Source: Phycisphaerae bacterium
GTDB lineage: Bacteria; Planctomycetota; Phycisphaerae; UBA1845
Reading direction: 5' to 3'
Assembly: GCA_024102815.1 (NCBI GenBank)
Contig: JAGFJJ010000045.1
Span: 62,001 to 126,000, forward strand
DNA: 64,000 nt
Part shown: piece after piece, positions 51,609 through 60,249 of the stretch
How positions within the stretch are numbered: the stretch's first letter is position 1
Layout: every line of letters starts with the position of its first letter
Position numbers and translations under genes: made by a program
Notes under the pieces: model-generated
What the model was told of the DNA's origin: nothing
Databases searched by the model: none
What the model saw: only the letters and a program-made list of their open reading frames with translations

Positions 51609-51990
51609 CGGGCAGTACTCCGAGAATAGGCATCAGCACGTCACGAAGTTGTTCCGGCTGAAAGGGCTTGCGTACGTATCCGGCCACGCCCAGTTGACGC
51701 AGTTCGGCGATACGCTGCTGACTTCCCTCGGTCGAGGCGACGACGACGGGAATGTCGCGCAGGCGATCCACCTGCTTCATACGCGTGAGCAGTTGCACGC
51801 CGTTCATCGTGGGCATGTTGATGTCCACGAGCAGCGCCGCGAAATCGTGGTCGTGCAGTTGGGCAAGGGCTTCGATTCCGTTGGCGGCTTCGCGAATATC
51901 GCCGACGTCCAGGCCGGTCATGCGGATGGTCCGCTTGATCATGGCGCGGATGGTCGCCGAATCGTCGACGATGAGAATGTCTCTATTCAT
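51565..51990 (-). CDS. cheY: CheY-like single-domain response regulator
   Basis: A 141-residue receiver: DILIVDDSATIRAMI at the N-terminus, phosphoacceptor Asp in LLVDINMPTMNG (about residue 57), Thr in VVVASTEG (about 88) and Lys in YVRKPFQP (about 108). The end extends about 17 residues past the usual fold (GVLPDGKTEYRDADDDSF). Placement in the che operon indicates the CheA-phosphorylated output. No DNA-binding domain. Confidence 0.92.
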   Translation of the reverse strand: MNRDILIVDDSATIRAMIKRTIRMTGLDVGDIREAANGIEALAQLHDHDFAALLVDINMPTMNGVQLLTRMKQVDRLRDIPVVVASTEGSQQRIAELRQLGVAGYVRKPFQPEQLRDVLMPILGVLPDGKTEYRDADDDSF

Positions 51991-52000
51991 CGGTCGTCTC

Positions 52001-52879
52001 CTACCTCGCCCCCGTCCCTACCGCGTCGGTCGTGCCCTGGGCGAACAACGCCTGCACGCGTTGAAGTTCCATGGTTACCTCCAAGCCAATTCGTTCCAGG
52101 TCGGCCTCGCGCAGACCGCAGCGCTCCATCACGGCACCGTCCGCCCGATAGCTCAGTCCGTCCTCACCGATTCCGATTCCCAGCAGCAGGCAGACGCAAT
52201 CCCCGATGTGGACCGCATCAACAAGCGGATCGGCGGGATGGGCATCGTGGGGCGTATGGTGGAAGCGTATGCAGCGGACAATCGTCTCGGGGAGTGACCA
52301 TTTCTCGGCGATCTGCGCTCCGACCTCCGCGTGAGAATATCCGAGGATTTCCTGCTCGGCCTCCCCAAAGCTGACCTTCCGCTCCGTGACGAGGCGCATG
52401 ATTTCCTCGAACTCGCGCGAGACATGGTTGGACAGCACCACCTTGCCAATGTCGTGGAGGAGCCCGGCGGTGAAGGCCATGGCCGCGCTCGGCAGCTTGA
52501 GAATCGTCGAGATGGCCGAGGACGCCAACGCCACCGCCACGGAGTGTTTCCATAGCAGGCCCGGTGCAAGCCCGTACCCTTCCTGAGGCCGCGCCAGCAG
52601 CGAGTTCGTATGCACGGACATGACCAGTTGCAGCACCCGGGAGGTCCCCAGACATACCATCGCGTCACTCAGCGATGTGATCTTTCGCGACAGCCCGAAG
52701 TACGCGGAGTTGCAGAGTCGAAGCACATCGGCCGTGACCACCTGGTCGTATCGCACGGCCTCGACAATGTCGTCGACACTGCTTCGCGGATCCCCCACGG
52801 CCTTCATCAGCTTCAAGGCCGTGTCCGGCAAGGCCGGCAACGCTTTCACCTGGGCGACGATCTCCGCAATCGTGGTCAT
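52001..52879 (-). CDS. HDOD-domain protein
   Basis: A 292-residue protein with an HDOD domain over about residues 1-205: LPALPDTALKLMKAVGDPRS at the start, VLRLCNSAYFGLSRKITSLSD, and an HD-like core AGLLHDIGKVVLSNH, then the HAEVGAQIAEKWSLPE block. HDOD proteins are linked to signalling and are frequent in che operons of planctomycetes and deltaproteobacteria; their partner is usually unknown. The HD pair is present, though HDOD proteins generally lack phosphohydrolase activity. ATGA overlap with cheD at 52876-52879. Confidence 0.88.
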   Translation of the reverse strand: MTTIAEIVAQVKALPALPDTALKLMKAVGDPRSSVDDIVEAVRYDQVVTADVLRLCNSAYFGLSRKITSLSDAMVCLGTSRVLQLVMSVHTNSLLARPQEGYGLAPGLLWKHSVAVALASSAISTILKLPSAAMAFTAGLLHDIGKVVLSNHVSREFEEIMRLVTERKVSFGEAEQEILGYSHAEVGAQIAEKWSLPETIVRCIRFHHTPHDAHPADPLVDAVHIGDCVCLLLGIGIGEDGLSYRADGAVMERCGLREADLERIGLEVTMELQRVQALFAQGTTDAVGTGAR

Positions 52880-53352
52880 AGTTCGACCTCCTGACCCTGA
52901 CTCCGGACCGTCACGCGTCCCGTGCCGACGTCAAGCCGTACGGTGCGACTGATATTCCCGCCCACGTCCTCAGCGTCGATGAGTACGCCGTTCTTCCAGA
53001 AGATCTTGCGGAGCATGACGTAGTTCCGCTTGCCGATGTTGAACGTGCCTGCATCGTCCAGGAGTTGTGACCCGCCGGCGACCTTGACCACCATGCGCTT
53101 CTTGGTGGCTCCGAGTTCGTAGGCGGCACGAAACAGCTTGGGAATGCCCAGGTCCGCGAACATCGCGGGATTGGCGACGGCTTTCTCCTTGGATAGCGAC
53201 GAATCCGGAAGCATGTAGTGGATCATGCCGCCCACGCGGACTTCGGGATCCCAGACCGTCACCCCGATACAGCTGCCCAGCGAATAGGTCACCAGGGTGC
53301 AACCGGGGTTGCTGGAGACCTTGACATCAGCGATATCCACGACTTGGTCCAT
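52876..53352 (-). CDS. cheD: CheD, receptor glutamine deamidase
   Basis: A 158-residue protein with the family active site: Thr22 in LVTYSLGSC, Cys28, and His45 in GGMIHYMLPD. The later motifs KVAGGSQLL and NIGKRNYVMLRK are typical. CheD deamidates receptor glutamines and in Bacillus-type systems also partners CheC. Here it sits with a CheX-like phosphatase rather than CheC. The 112 bases to cheW contain no clear promoter or terminator. Confidence 0.93.
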   Translation of the reverse strand: MDQVVDIADVKVSSNPGCTLVTYSLGSCIGVTVWDPEVRVGGMIHYMLPDSSLSKEKAVANPAMFADLGIPKLFRAAYELGATKKRMVVKVAGGSQLLDDAGTFNIGKRNYVMLRKIFWKNGVLIDAEDVGGNISRTVRLDVGTGRVTVRSQGQEVEL

Positions 53353-53464
53353 CGATGATCCAATCCCCGAACGTGGCCCGATTTCCCCCGGGCGACGCTT
53401 TCACCACCGACGTCCGTCGAGCTTCCGTCTTCCGCAGCGGAAACCGAGTGGCCCGACGCCTGAC

Positions 53465-53977
53465 TTACGCGCCGCTGACCTGGTCGGCGATCCGGACCAG
53501 CTCTTCCTGGGTCAGAACACGGTCAATGTCGAGGAGGATCTTCACCGTGTCCTTTACCTTCCCCATGCCCAGGATAAAGCTCGTATCAATGGACGAGCCG
53601 AAGCTCGGCGCCGGTTCGATATCCGAAGACACGATGTCGTGCACCTCGGACACCGTATCGACGATGATGCCCATCAGGGCACCCACGTCGACGACGATGA
53701 TGCATGTCTGCTCGTTGTAAGCGATGCGTTCCAGGCCGAACTTGGCCCGCAGATCGATCACCGGAATCACCTTGCCCCGAAGGTTGATGACGCCCTCCAC
53801 GAACGACGGCGTCTGCGGAACCTTGGTGATGTCCATGATGCCGATAATCTCGCGCACCTTCAGAATTTCCAGGCCGTATTCCTCGCCGCCGAGCAGGAAT
53901 GTCAGATATTTCCCTCCAAGCGAGCGATCCTGTTCCAGCTCCTGCTGAGCGACGGGCGTGTCCATCAGGTCCTGCAT
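53465..53977 (-). CDS. cheW: CheW, chemotaxis coupling protein
   Basis: A 170-residue CheW: YLTFLLGGEEYGLEILKVRE, then MDITKVPQTPSFVEGVINLR and GKVIPVIDLRAKFGLE are the paired SH3-like core. It links receptors to CheA. ATG 53977 is chosen for its GGGAGAA site; the longer frame to 54007 begins with TTG overlapping the cheA stop and is less likely. It follows cheA at once. Confidence 0.93.
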   Translation of the reverse strand: MQDLMDTPVAQQELEQDRSLGGKYLTFLLGGEEYGLEILKVREIIGIMDITKVPQTPSFVEGVINLRGKVIPVIDLRAKFGLERIAYNEQTCIIVVDVGALMGIIVDTVSEVHDIVSSDIEPAPSFGSSIDTSFILGMGKVKDTVKILLDIDRVLTQEELVRIADQVSGA

Positions 53978-54003
53978 TGCATTTCTCCCAAATGGCAAAT
54001 GGG

Positions 54004-56475
54004 TCAAAGGGCTGCCGGTACGGCGGCGGATTCCGGAATGTCCTGTGCGTCCGCTGCTTCCAGGCCGAGAGGTACCGCGGAAGTGGGCGTTGCCGACGGC
54101 CGGCAGAGACTGGGTAACGCTTCCCGGTCGTAGGCCGCGGCGATTCCTCCCGGCTCGACGATCAGGCCGATGCGTCCGTCGCCGAGGATGGCGCCGCCGG
54201 ACACGCCGCGAATTCCCTTGAATCGTTCGCCCAACGACTTGATGACCACCTGTTGCTGATCCAGAAGCTCGTGGACAACCAGGCCGATAATCCGCCCGTC
54301 GTCACAGCGCGCCACGACGACCATCGCCTCGCAGGGCTCCACGCGGTCGGCCAGGCCGAACAACTGCCCGATTTGAATCAAGGGGATCAACCTCCCGCGC
54401 AGCGACAGCGCTTCCCCGCGCTGCTGCACGGTGGTCACCTGCGACGGCGTCGGCCGAAGGGACTGCTCGATGGTCAGCGTGGGAATGATGAATCGCTCAT
54501 TCCCCACGCGCACGATCATGCCGTCGATAATCGCCAGGGTAAGCGGGAGTCGAATCGAGAACGTGCTTCCCCTGCCGATTTCGGACGAGATGTCCACGCG
54601 CCCGCGAAGCAACTCGATGTTGCGACGGACGACATCCATGCCCACGCCTCGACCCGAGATATCCGTCACCACCTTCGCGGTGGAGAAACCCGGGGCGAAG
54701 ATCAGGGCGAAGGCCTGCTGGTCCGTCAACTCCTCTTCCGGTCGAACGAGCCCCTTCTCAATGCCCTTGGCAACCAGCTTGCGTGCGTCCATGCCCCGTC
54801 CGTCGTCCGTGATTTCGATCACGATACTGCCGCCCTGGTGGAAGGCGCGCAAATGGATGCGGCCGAGCTGGGGCTTGCCCGCCGCCAGGCGCTCCTCGGG
54901 CGGCTCTACGCCGTGATCCACGGCGTTCCGCACCATGTGCACCAGAGGATCGCCGATCTGCTGAATGACATTCTTGTCGAGCTCGGTTTCCTCACCGGTA
55001 ATGATCAGTTCGACCTGCTTGCCCGCCTTGCGGGCCACGTCGCGGACGAGCCGCGCCATTCGCTGGAATGTCGAGGCAATGGGCAGCATGCGCATCGCCA
55101 TCGCCACTTCCTGGACATCGCGGACGATCTTGGTGACCTGCGTGACGCCCTTGCTGAGCTTGGGATCGGTCACGATGAGCCCATGGGAGTTCACCTGAGC
55201 CTGAGCGATGACCAGCTCGCCGACCATGTCCACGAGCTGGTCAAGCTTGTGCGTATCGATGCGTACGGACTGGTCACCGCGAACGGCTGCACTGGCGATC
55301 CCGTCCTCTGTGCCGCGCATGGCCTGGCTGACCTGTCGCGCCGTCACCAGATCATTATCGCGCAGGATTTCACCCACCGGCTTCGACGAACCATGCTCCT
55401 GCTGATCCACCGCAAACTGCACGGCCTCCGGTGCAACGGCGCCGCGTTCGACGAGCTGTTCCCCCGTCAGGCGCGCGGGTCCGCCGGACTGGCGTCCGCG
55501 CGGCTCGATGGTTCCCGCGACGACTTCCCTGAGGAATCCGATCAACTCGCTGACGGGCGGTTGGGGTACGGGTCCGGACGTGGGCGACTCGAGGAATGTC
55601 GATACCGCCTGAATCTGGGCCTTCAGTACGTCTACGACATCAAAGATCAGATCAATAAGCCCCGGCGTGACGGGACGCTGGCCCTTCCGGGCCTGGTCGA
55701 GCAGGGTCTCGGCCACGTGCGTCAGGCTGTTGATGTCCCGAAGATTGAGGAATCCTGCGGCGCCCTTGATGGTGTGGAAAGGCCGAAACAGGTCATCGAT
55801 GCGGGCCGTATCACCCGGACTGCGCTCCACTTCCAATACCGAAGACTCGATGTTCTCGATGTGCTCAAACGCTTCCTCGATGAATCCCTTGACAAAGTCC
55901 TGCTCTTTCTCGTCGATCAGCAGGGGTTCCTGCTGGTAGGCTTCCACGGCTTTGGCTTCAGCGGCAGTCGAAGTCGAAGCGGCCGGGGCCTGCTCCTCAG
56001 GCTTCTCGCTGCCGAAATCCACGTAAGGAACGGAATCCGTCGCCGCGGAAGGCTCCTTGCCGTCATCGAAGATTCGATCGAGCCGCTGGGCGACTTCCGC
56101 GTCTGAAAGGGCGGCGTTGGCTGAGGCCTGCGATGCCGTCTCGCTCGGCGCACCCTCAGGCTGCGGCGTTTGCACCAACTCGCCCAGCTTCTTGGCGGAA
56201 TCTTGCGTCTGATGAAGTGCCTGCTCCGCGTCGGGTATCTCGTCCAGGATGATGCCTGCAAGCGACTTGCCGATTTCGCCTGCCAGCTTCGCGGCACTGC
56301 TGTTGGGGCATACACCGTTCGGGTCGCACGCCAGGACGATCGCTTCACACCAGCCGTGCATCTTCGCCAGCGTGCTCAGATCATCGCATGCGACGTCCGA
56401 TGCGGCCTGGTTGAGGTTCGCGACAACGGCCAGCAGGTCTTCAAGATGCTCGATTTTATCGTCCATGGCGATCAT
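54004..56475 (-). CDS. cheA: CheA, chemotaxis histidine kinase with atypical N-terminal and linker regions
   Basis: An 823-residue kinase. HPt: His234 in FRPFHTIKGAAGFL, but preceded by about 190 extra residues whose first 90 are helical with Cys pairs and no family I know. Between HPt and dimerisation domain is a segment GEQLVERGAVAPEAVQFAVD and KPVGEILRDNDLVTARQVSQ, resembling the paired LGE-type repeats found at GspE N-termini. Then P3, the ATPase with HMVRNAVDHG, DDGRGMD, FAPGFSTA and GRGVGMDVV, and a CheW-like P5. ATG 56475 has AAGGA upstream; 56466 is possible. First gene of the operon. No P2 is evident. Confidence 0.93.
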   Translation of the reverse strand: MIAMDDKIEHLEDLLAVVANLNQAASDVACDDLSTLAKMHGWCEAIVLACDPNGVCPNSSAAKLAGEIGKSLAGIILDEIPDAEQALHQTQDSAKKLGELVQTPQPEGAPSETASQASANAALSDAEVAQRLDRIFDDGKEPSAATDSVPYVDFGSEKPEEQAPAASTSTAAEAKAVEAYQQEPLLIDEKEQDFVKGFIEEAFEHIENIESSVLEVERSPGDTARIDDLFRPFHTIKGAAGFLNLRDINSLTHVAETLLDQARKGQRPVTPGLIDLIFDVVDVLKAQIQAVSTFLESPTSGPVPQPPVSELIGFLREVVAGTIEPRGRQSGGPARLTGEQLVERGAVAPEAVQFAVDQQEHGSSKPVGEILRDNDLVTARQVSQAMRGTEDGIASAAVRGDQSVRIDTHKLDQLVDMVGELVIAQAQVNSHGLIVTDPKLSKGVTQVTKIVRDVQEVAMAMRMLPIASTFQRMARLVRDVARKAGKQVELIITGEETELDKNVIQQIGDPLVHMVRNAVDHGVEPPEERLAAGKPQLGRIHLRAFHQGGSIVIEITDDGRGMDARKLVAKGIEKGLVRPEEELTDQQAFALIFAPGFSTAKVVTDISGRGVGMDVVRRNIELLRGRVDISSEIGRGSTFSIRLPLTLAIIDGMIVRVGNERFIIPTLTIEQSLRPTPSQVTTVQQRGEALSLRGRLIPLIQIGQLFGLADRVEPCEAMVVVARCDDGRIIGLVVHELLDQQQVVIKSLGERFKGIRGVSGGAILGDGRIGLIVEPGGIAAAYDREALPSLCRPSATPTSAVPLGLEAADAQDIPESAAVPAAL

Positions 56476-56858
56476 CCGAAGGGGCAGTCCTTCCGCGCGC
56501 GGCCTCCCGCACGAGCGGTTGACCCGCGAACGGACCGTTCGTGGACCGTTCCCACACTCGGGACATCGGATAGCTCGGGAACGCAATTGACTCGCAGCTT
56601 TTTCGATAGGGCAATCACCTACATTTCAGGATGAAGGCAAGACGCCGGTTTGCGCAGCTTGGCGCTGAACAAGATTTCGGAGCGACGCGACGGAAAGCTG
56701 GGTTGGTTTGCATAGCCGATAATAAGGCCTCTGCGAGCAGTGCCATGCCGTTTGCCCCCGCCGCAAGTTCCTTGACACTCTTCATCTCGGCTCTAGCATG
56801 ATTAGCGGTGCGAGGTACGTCCTAAAAGGACGCTCGTTACGCGTTGAAAGCGGCGTGC
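56476..56858 (+). promoter_or_regulatory. Divergent intergenic region with ribE-pdxA promoter
   Basis: 383 bases separate cheA and ribE start codons. On the plus strand TTGACA (56772-56777), a 16-base spacer and TAGCAT (56794-56799) form a plausible promoter with a leader of about 52 bases before ATG 56859. No FMN-riboswitch core is recognisable in that leader. The cheA-side promoter was not found. No gene is seen. Confidence 0.5.
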
Positions 56859-57500
56859 ATGTTTACCGGAATTGTCGAGGAAACCGGCGTCATTCGAGCC
56901 GTGAACACCGTCTCCGGCGGGCGGGCGCTTTCCATAGAGGCGCGGGCCGTCGTCGATGGCGTTGTTCCCGGGGCGAGCATTGCCGTAAGCGGCGTTTGCC
57001 TGACGGTCACCGCCGTTCAAGCGCCCTTGCTGACATTCGATGTCATCGCGGAGACGCTGGCAAAGAGCACGCTCGGCAGGAAGCGAGTCGGTGACCGTGT
57101 CAATCTGGAGCGATCCCTGCGGGCGGGCGACCGCATCGACGGGCACTTTGTGCAGGGGCACGTCGACGGGACGGCCGGCGTCGATCGACTCCAGGTGTCG
57201 CCGAAGGAGTGGGTGGCTTGGCTTCGCCCGCAGGCCGCACTGCGGTCCTATCTCGTGCCCAAGGGTTCCGTGGCACTGGACGGCGTGTCGCTGACCATCG
57301 CCGACCTGCGCGACGACCTGTTCTCCGTCGCCCTCATTCCCACGACGCTTGAACGGACCACCCTGGCCAAGCTGGCTGTCGGTGATCATGTCAATGTAGA
57401 GACCGATGTGATTACACGGACCGTGGTTCATTGCCTGGATCGAATGCGCGACGAGGGTGGTCTGACCCTGGAAAAACTGAAAGCGGCGGACTTCCTATGA
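56859..57500 (+). CDS. ribE: Riboflavin synthase, alpha subunit
   Basis: A 213-residue protein with two lumazine-binding repeats. MFTGIVEETGVIRAV opens the first, VSGVCLTVT lies near 45-53, and GDRIDGHFVQGHVDG begins the second, with GSVALDGVSLTIAD the matching loop. It dismutates two molecules of 6,7-dimethyl-8-ribityllumazine to riboflavin. ATG 56859 is at the exact family start. It overlaps pdxA by ATGA. A dodecin gene lies 1.5 kb downstream, which may buffer the product. Confidence 0.94.
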   Translation: MFTGIVEETGVIRAVNTVSGGRALSIEARAVVDGVVPGASIAVSGVCLTVTAVQAPLLTFDVIAETLAKSTLGRKRVGDRVNLERSLRAGDRIDGHFVQGHVDGTAGVDRLQVSPKEWVAWLRPQAALRSYLVPKGSVALDGVSLTIADLRDDLFSVALIPTTLERTTLAKLAVGDHVNVETDVITRTVVHCLDRMRDEGGLTLEKLKAADFL

Positions 57501-58591
57501 GCCCCGCTGCCCGTGACAACGTTGCCGCGTCCGCATTGAACCAGACCCGCCCGCTGATCGGGATCACCATGGGGGATCCCAGCGGCATCGGCGGCGAAGT
57601 CATCGTCAAAGCCCTGGCCGACCCTGATTTGCGGTCGATTGGGCGGTTCGTGATCTACGGCCTGCATGACGAACTGCTCGCGGCGGCGGACGGAGCCGGA
57701 ATCGCGCCGTTCTGGTTCGACGTGCCCCACAGCCGACAGTGGCACGTGGATACGGGCGTCGTGGTCTGCGATTACCCGGAGTTCGCCCGCGGCAACTGGT
57801 TTACAGGACGGCCCAGCGAATCGGGCGGACGAGCTTCCCTGGCCTTTCTGGATGACGCCATCGCCCACGCTCGCGAGGGTTCCATCGACGCCCTGGTCAC
57901 GGGACCGATTCACAAGGTGAGCTGGAACCTGGCTAGATGTCCCTTCCCGGGACACACCGAGAGGCTCGCTCATGCCTGCAGTGCTTCGCGAGTGACCATG
58001 GCCTTCATTGCCGGGCGACTTCGCGTGGCGCTGGCGAGCATCCATTTGCCGTTGTTCGAGCTGCGCAACCATTTCACCATCGGACTGGTATTTCAGCCCA
58101 TCGATCTGCTTCATGTCGCGCTTCGCGACGGGTTCGGCATTGAACATCCCCGCATCGCCGTTGCCGGGCTCAATCCGCATGCAGGCGAGGAGGGACGGTT
58201 CGGTGATGAGGAAGCCCGGATTATCGAGCCCGCCATGCAACTGGCCCGCAACAGCGGCATCGATGTCGAAGGCCCATTCCCCGCGGATTCGCTGTTCACG
58301 ACGGCGTTCCGTTCGCGCTACGACGGGATTGTGGCCATGTACCACGATCAGGGGTTGATCCCCGTCAAGATGCTCGCCTTCCACAGTGCCGTGAACATCA
58401 CCCTGGGATTGCCGATCATTCGCACCAGCCCCGACCACGGAACCGCCTTTGACATCGCCGGCACGGGCGCCGCCGACGCCGGCAGCATGTCCGAAGCGAT
58501 TCGTCTTGCCTGCCGCTTGGCGCGCCAGCGCCGGATGTCCGCGCAAGCCGCCACAACGACACCGGCCGTGCAGGGCAGCGCCGGCCCCTGA
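57497..58591 (+). CDS. pdxA: 4-hydroxythreonine-4-phosphate dehydrogenase (PdxA)
   Basis: A 364-residue enzyme of pyridoxal-phosphate synthesis. Motifs: ITMGDPSGIGGEV (23-35), TGPIHK, PGHTERLAH (metal His), LNPHAGEEGRFG, and VAMYHDQGLIPVKML with another metal His. Length is slightly above the typical 330 because of a 12-residue N-terminal lead and an Ala/Thr-rich tail. ATG 57497 overlaps the ribE stop, coupling two cofactor genes. PdxJ is not in the window. Confidence 0.94.
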   Translation: MSPAARDNVAASALNQTRPLIGITMGDPSGIGGEVIVKALADPDLRSIGRFVIYGLHDELLAAADGAGIAPFWFDVPHSRQWHVDTGVVVCDYPEFARGNWFTGRPSESGGRASLAFLDDAIAHAREGSIDALVTGPIHKVSWNLARCPFPGHTERLAHACSASRVTMAFIAGRLRVALASIHLPLFELRNHFTIGLVFQPIDLLHVALRDGFGIEHPRIAVAGLNPHAGEEGRFGDEEARIIEPAMQLARNSGIDVEGPFPADSLFTTAFRSRYDGIVAMYHDQGLIPVKMLAFHSAVNITLGLPIIRTSPDHGTAFDIAGTGAADAGSMSEAIRLACRLARQRRMSAQAATTTPAVQGSAGP

Positions 58592-59020
58592 CGCTTCCAG
58601 GCTTTCCAATTGTGCCCCGTCTCGTTCTTATGGCGCATTGCGTTGCTTCCGGCGTTGCGACGCGATTCTCTGGGGGATCTGGAGGGGGAGCGATGCAGGC
58701 CGGACGAAGGGCTCGCCCGACCTGCATCGCATAAGCCGGTGCGTCACGCCGGCGAAGATTGGGCTTTCGTTGACTCTGCCTGAGGGCAGGTTGACGTTTC
58801 GCGCTTCCCCTTGGGCTTGGGCGTGCCTTGTGCGTGAACCCCACTCCTAATTGCATGAGACGTTGCGAATATTCCCCGGCGTTCAGAAAGGAGTGTAAGA
58901 CGTTGTCGGGACATCGGGTCGACGTCTGGTCGGCCGGAGGTTAGCCTTGATCCTGTGTCGGGAAGGGCCGCGCCCGTGGGCGAGCCGAGCATCCGGCATG
59001 GTCAAACTGGAGCAACGGAC
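58592..59020. other. Intergenic region before dodecin
   Basis: These 429 bases show no coding frame I would support. TTGCAT (58850-58855) has no properly spaced -10. AAAGGAGTGTAAG (58887-58899) resembles a ribosome site, followed by only a 13-codon frame. No hairpin terminator with T-run is evident after pdxA. Confidence 0.4.
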
Positions 59021-59233
59021 ATGTCTGAGAGCATCTACAAGATCATCGAACTGGTCGGCACGAGCGAGAAGTCCTGGGAGGACGCTGCCCGGATGGCCGT
59101 AGAGGAAGCAGGCAAGACGCTCAAGAACCTCCGGGTCGCGGAAGTGCAGAAATTGGACATGAAGGTGGAGGACGGCAAAGTCACCGCCTACCGCGCGCGG
59201 GTGATGCTGTCGTTCAAATACGACCGCGCATAG
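59021..59233 (+). CDS. Dodecin, flavin-storage protein
   Basis: A 70-residue protein beginning MSESIYKIIELVGTSEKSWE, matching the dodecin fold: the helix DAARMAVEEAGKTLKNLRVA and strands QKLDMKVEDGKVTAYR. Dodecins assemble as dodecamers that bind flavins or coenzyme A. The flavin-stacking Trp sits in SEKSWED, as in bacterial dodecins. ATG 59021 is preferred over an in-frame upstream start because the family begins here, with GGAG about ten bases before. Near ribE, it fits storage of riboflavin. Confidence 0.9.
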   Translation: MSESIYKIIELVGTSEKSWEDAARMAVEEAGKTLKNLRVAEVQKLDMKVEDGKVTAYRARVMLSFKYDRA

Positions 59234-59338
59234 CGCACGGACCGCCGAATCCCAATACGACGGTGGACGCTCGAAACCGTCCAAACCGGCGCCGCGAATG
59301 CAATGCGACCTTCTCGCGCCGCGGTTCCGGGACGTTTC

Positions 59339-59470
59339 TTGACGGCCCCAGGGAATTCGCTCATACTTTACGCAGCATTTCACCCGTCTGCGCCTCGGCC
59401 CCGGGTTTGCGAAGCAATGTTTGTTTCAGGTTGGCCGGTGCGCGGGGTGGGAGCATGTCGAGGAAGTACG
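59339..59470 (+). promoter_or_regulatory. Promoter and long leader of the cold-shock gene
   Basis: TTGACG (59339-59344), a 17-base spacer and CATACT (59362-59367) form a plausible promoter. The leader to ATG 59471 would be about 97 bases, long for a 67-codon gene but in line with cspA-type leaders, which fold differently in the cold. GAGGAAG precedes the ATG. Confidence 0.45.
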
Positions 59471-59674
59471 ATGAAGGGTACGGTCAAGTGGTTTAATGAC
59501 ACCAGAGGATTCGGGTTCATCACCCCCTCTGACGGCAGCTCGGACATCTTTGTCCATTACACCGACATTGAGGGTGCGGGTCACCGTACGCTTCACGAGG
59601 GCGAGCAGGTCGAATTTGAATCGACGCAGGGCGAGCGAGGCCCCAAGGCGACCAACGTGAAAGTTGTCGCCTGA
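59471..59674 (+). CDS. Cold-shock domain protein (CspA family)
   Basis: A 67-residue single-domain protein: [17 protein letters not shown] holds RNP1 (RGFGFI), and DIFVHYTDI holds RNP2. [20 protein letters not shown] completes the OB fold. Binds single-stranded nucleic acid and opens RNA structure. The start is fixed by family length and the GAGGAAG site. Single-gene unit. Confidence 0.96.
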   Translation: MKGTVKWFNDTRGFGFITPSDGSSDIFVHYTDIEGAGHRTLHEGEQVEFESTQGERGPKATNVKVVA

Positions 59675-59845
59675 CCGGTCGCGGCGCCACGCAGTAGAGA
59701 CAGATTCGAACACGCATCGGACAGTCCGCGAGCAGGCCGTTCGCCGGACGACAGGAAGACTCCCTCTTCATTTCCAGCCGCCATCCAGGACAGGCGAGAA
59801 CCGCCCGTTCTCTTGATCAGCCCGACGCCCTCCCCACGCAGCGCG

Positions 59846-60094
59846 TCACAGCTCCAGCAGGGCGTCAATGATCTGCTCGTCCTCGATCCCCAATCCACGG
59901 AGCGCTTCGCGCTTCTCCGATTCGGAAAGCGAACCGTCGTCCACGATGGCCTGCACATCACCAAGTACGATGACGCGACCATCCGCCGAGGTGAGAGCGT
60001 TGGGATAATCGGCGACATAGGCCGTGCCGCAACCCGGGAGCTGGATGCCTGCCAGAAGCATTGGCATAAGTATGTGCAAGCACGTCCGCCGCAT
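59846..60094 (-). CDS. Small lipoprotein
   Basis: An 82-residue product starting MRRTCLHILMPMLLAGIQLP with the lipobox Cys at 22 (LPGC). The mature part is acidic: SADGRVIVLGDVQAIVDDGS, then LSESEKREALRGLGIEDEQI, a likely helical hairpin. ATG 60094 is chosen because it begins the signal. It is 155 bases after the glycosyltransferase gene on the same strand. No family recognised. A small anchored regulator or structural piece is possible; nothing shows which. Confidence 0.6.
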   Translation of the reverse strand: MRRTCLHILMPMLLAGIQLPGCGTAYVADYPNALTSADGRVIVLGDVQAIVDDGSLSESEKREALRGLGIEDEQIIDALLEL

Positions 60095-60249
60095 GATTGG
60101 CTCCGTGAAGGTCCTCCGAGATGGCCATCTTATCCGAACGCCGGCGTGTGCCAACGAGGCGGCGGAGGGGTGATCGTTCAGGTATCGAGCGCTCCATCCA
60201 CGTGGAACCGCGCAGTCCGGATCCCCGGCACGGTCAGGGGCCGTGACGA

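Noticed and set aside
54253..56106. 617-codon plus-strand open frame opposite cheA
   Set aside because: Antisense to conserved CheA domains, no ribosome site, unnatural composition; high GC explains the lack of stops.
56700..56760. Sigma-54 promoter for cheA (minus-strand TGGCAC near 56740)
   Set aside because: The -12 GC element is not at the right distance; only the -24 half resembles the consensus.
56700..56858. FMN riboswitch ahead of ribE
   Set aside because: The conserved RFN helices and AGGG/GGCGGT-type core are not recognisable, and the leader from the best promoter is too short.
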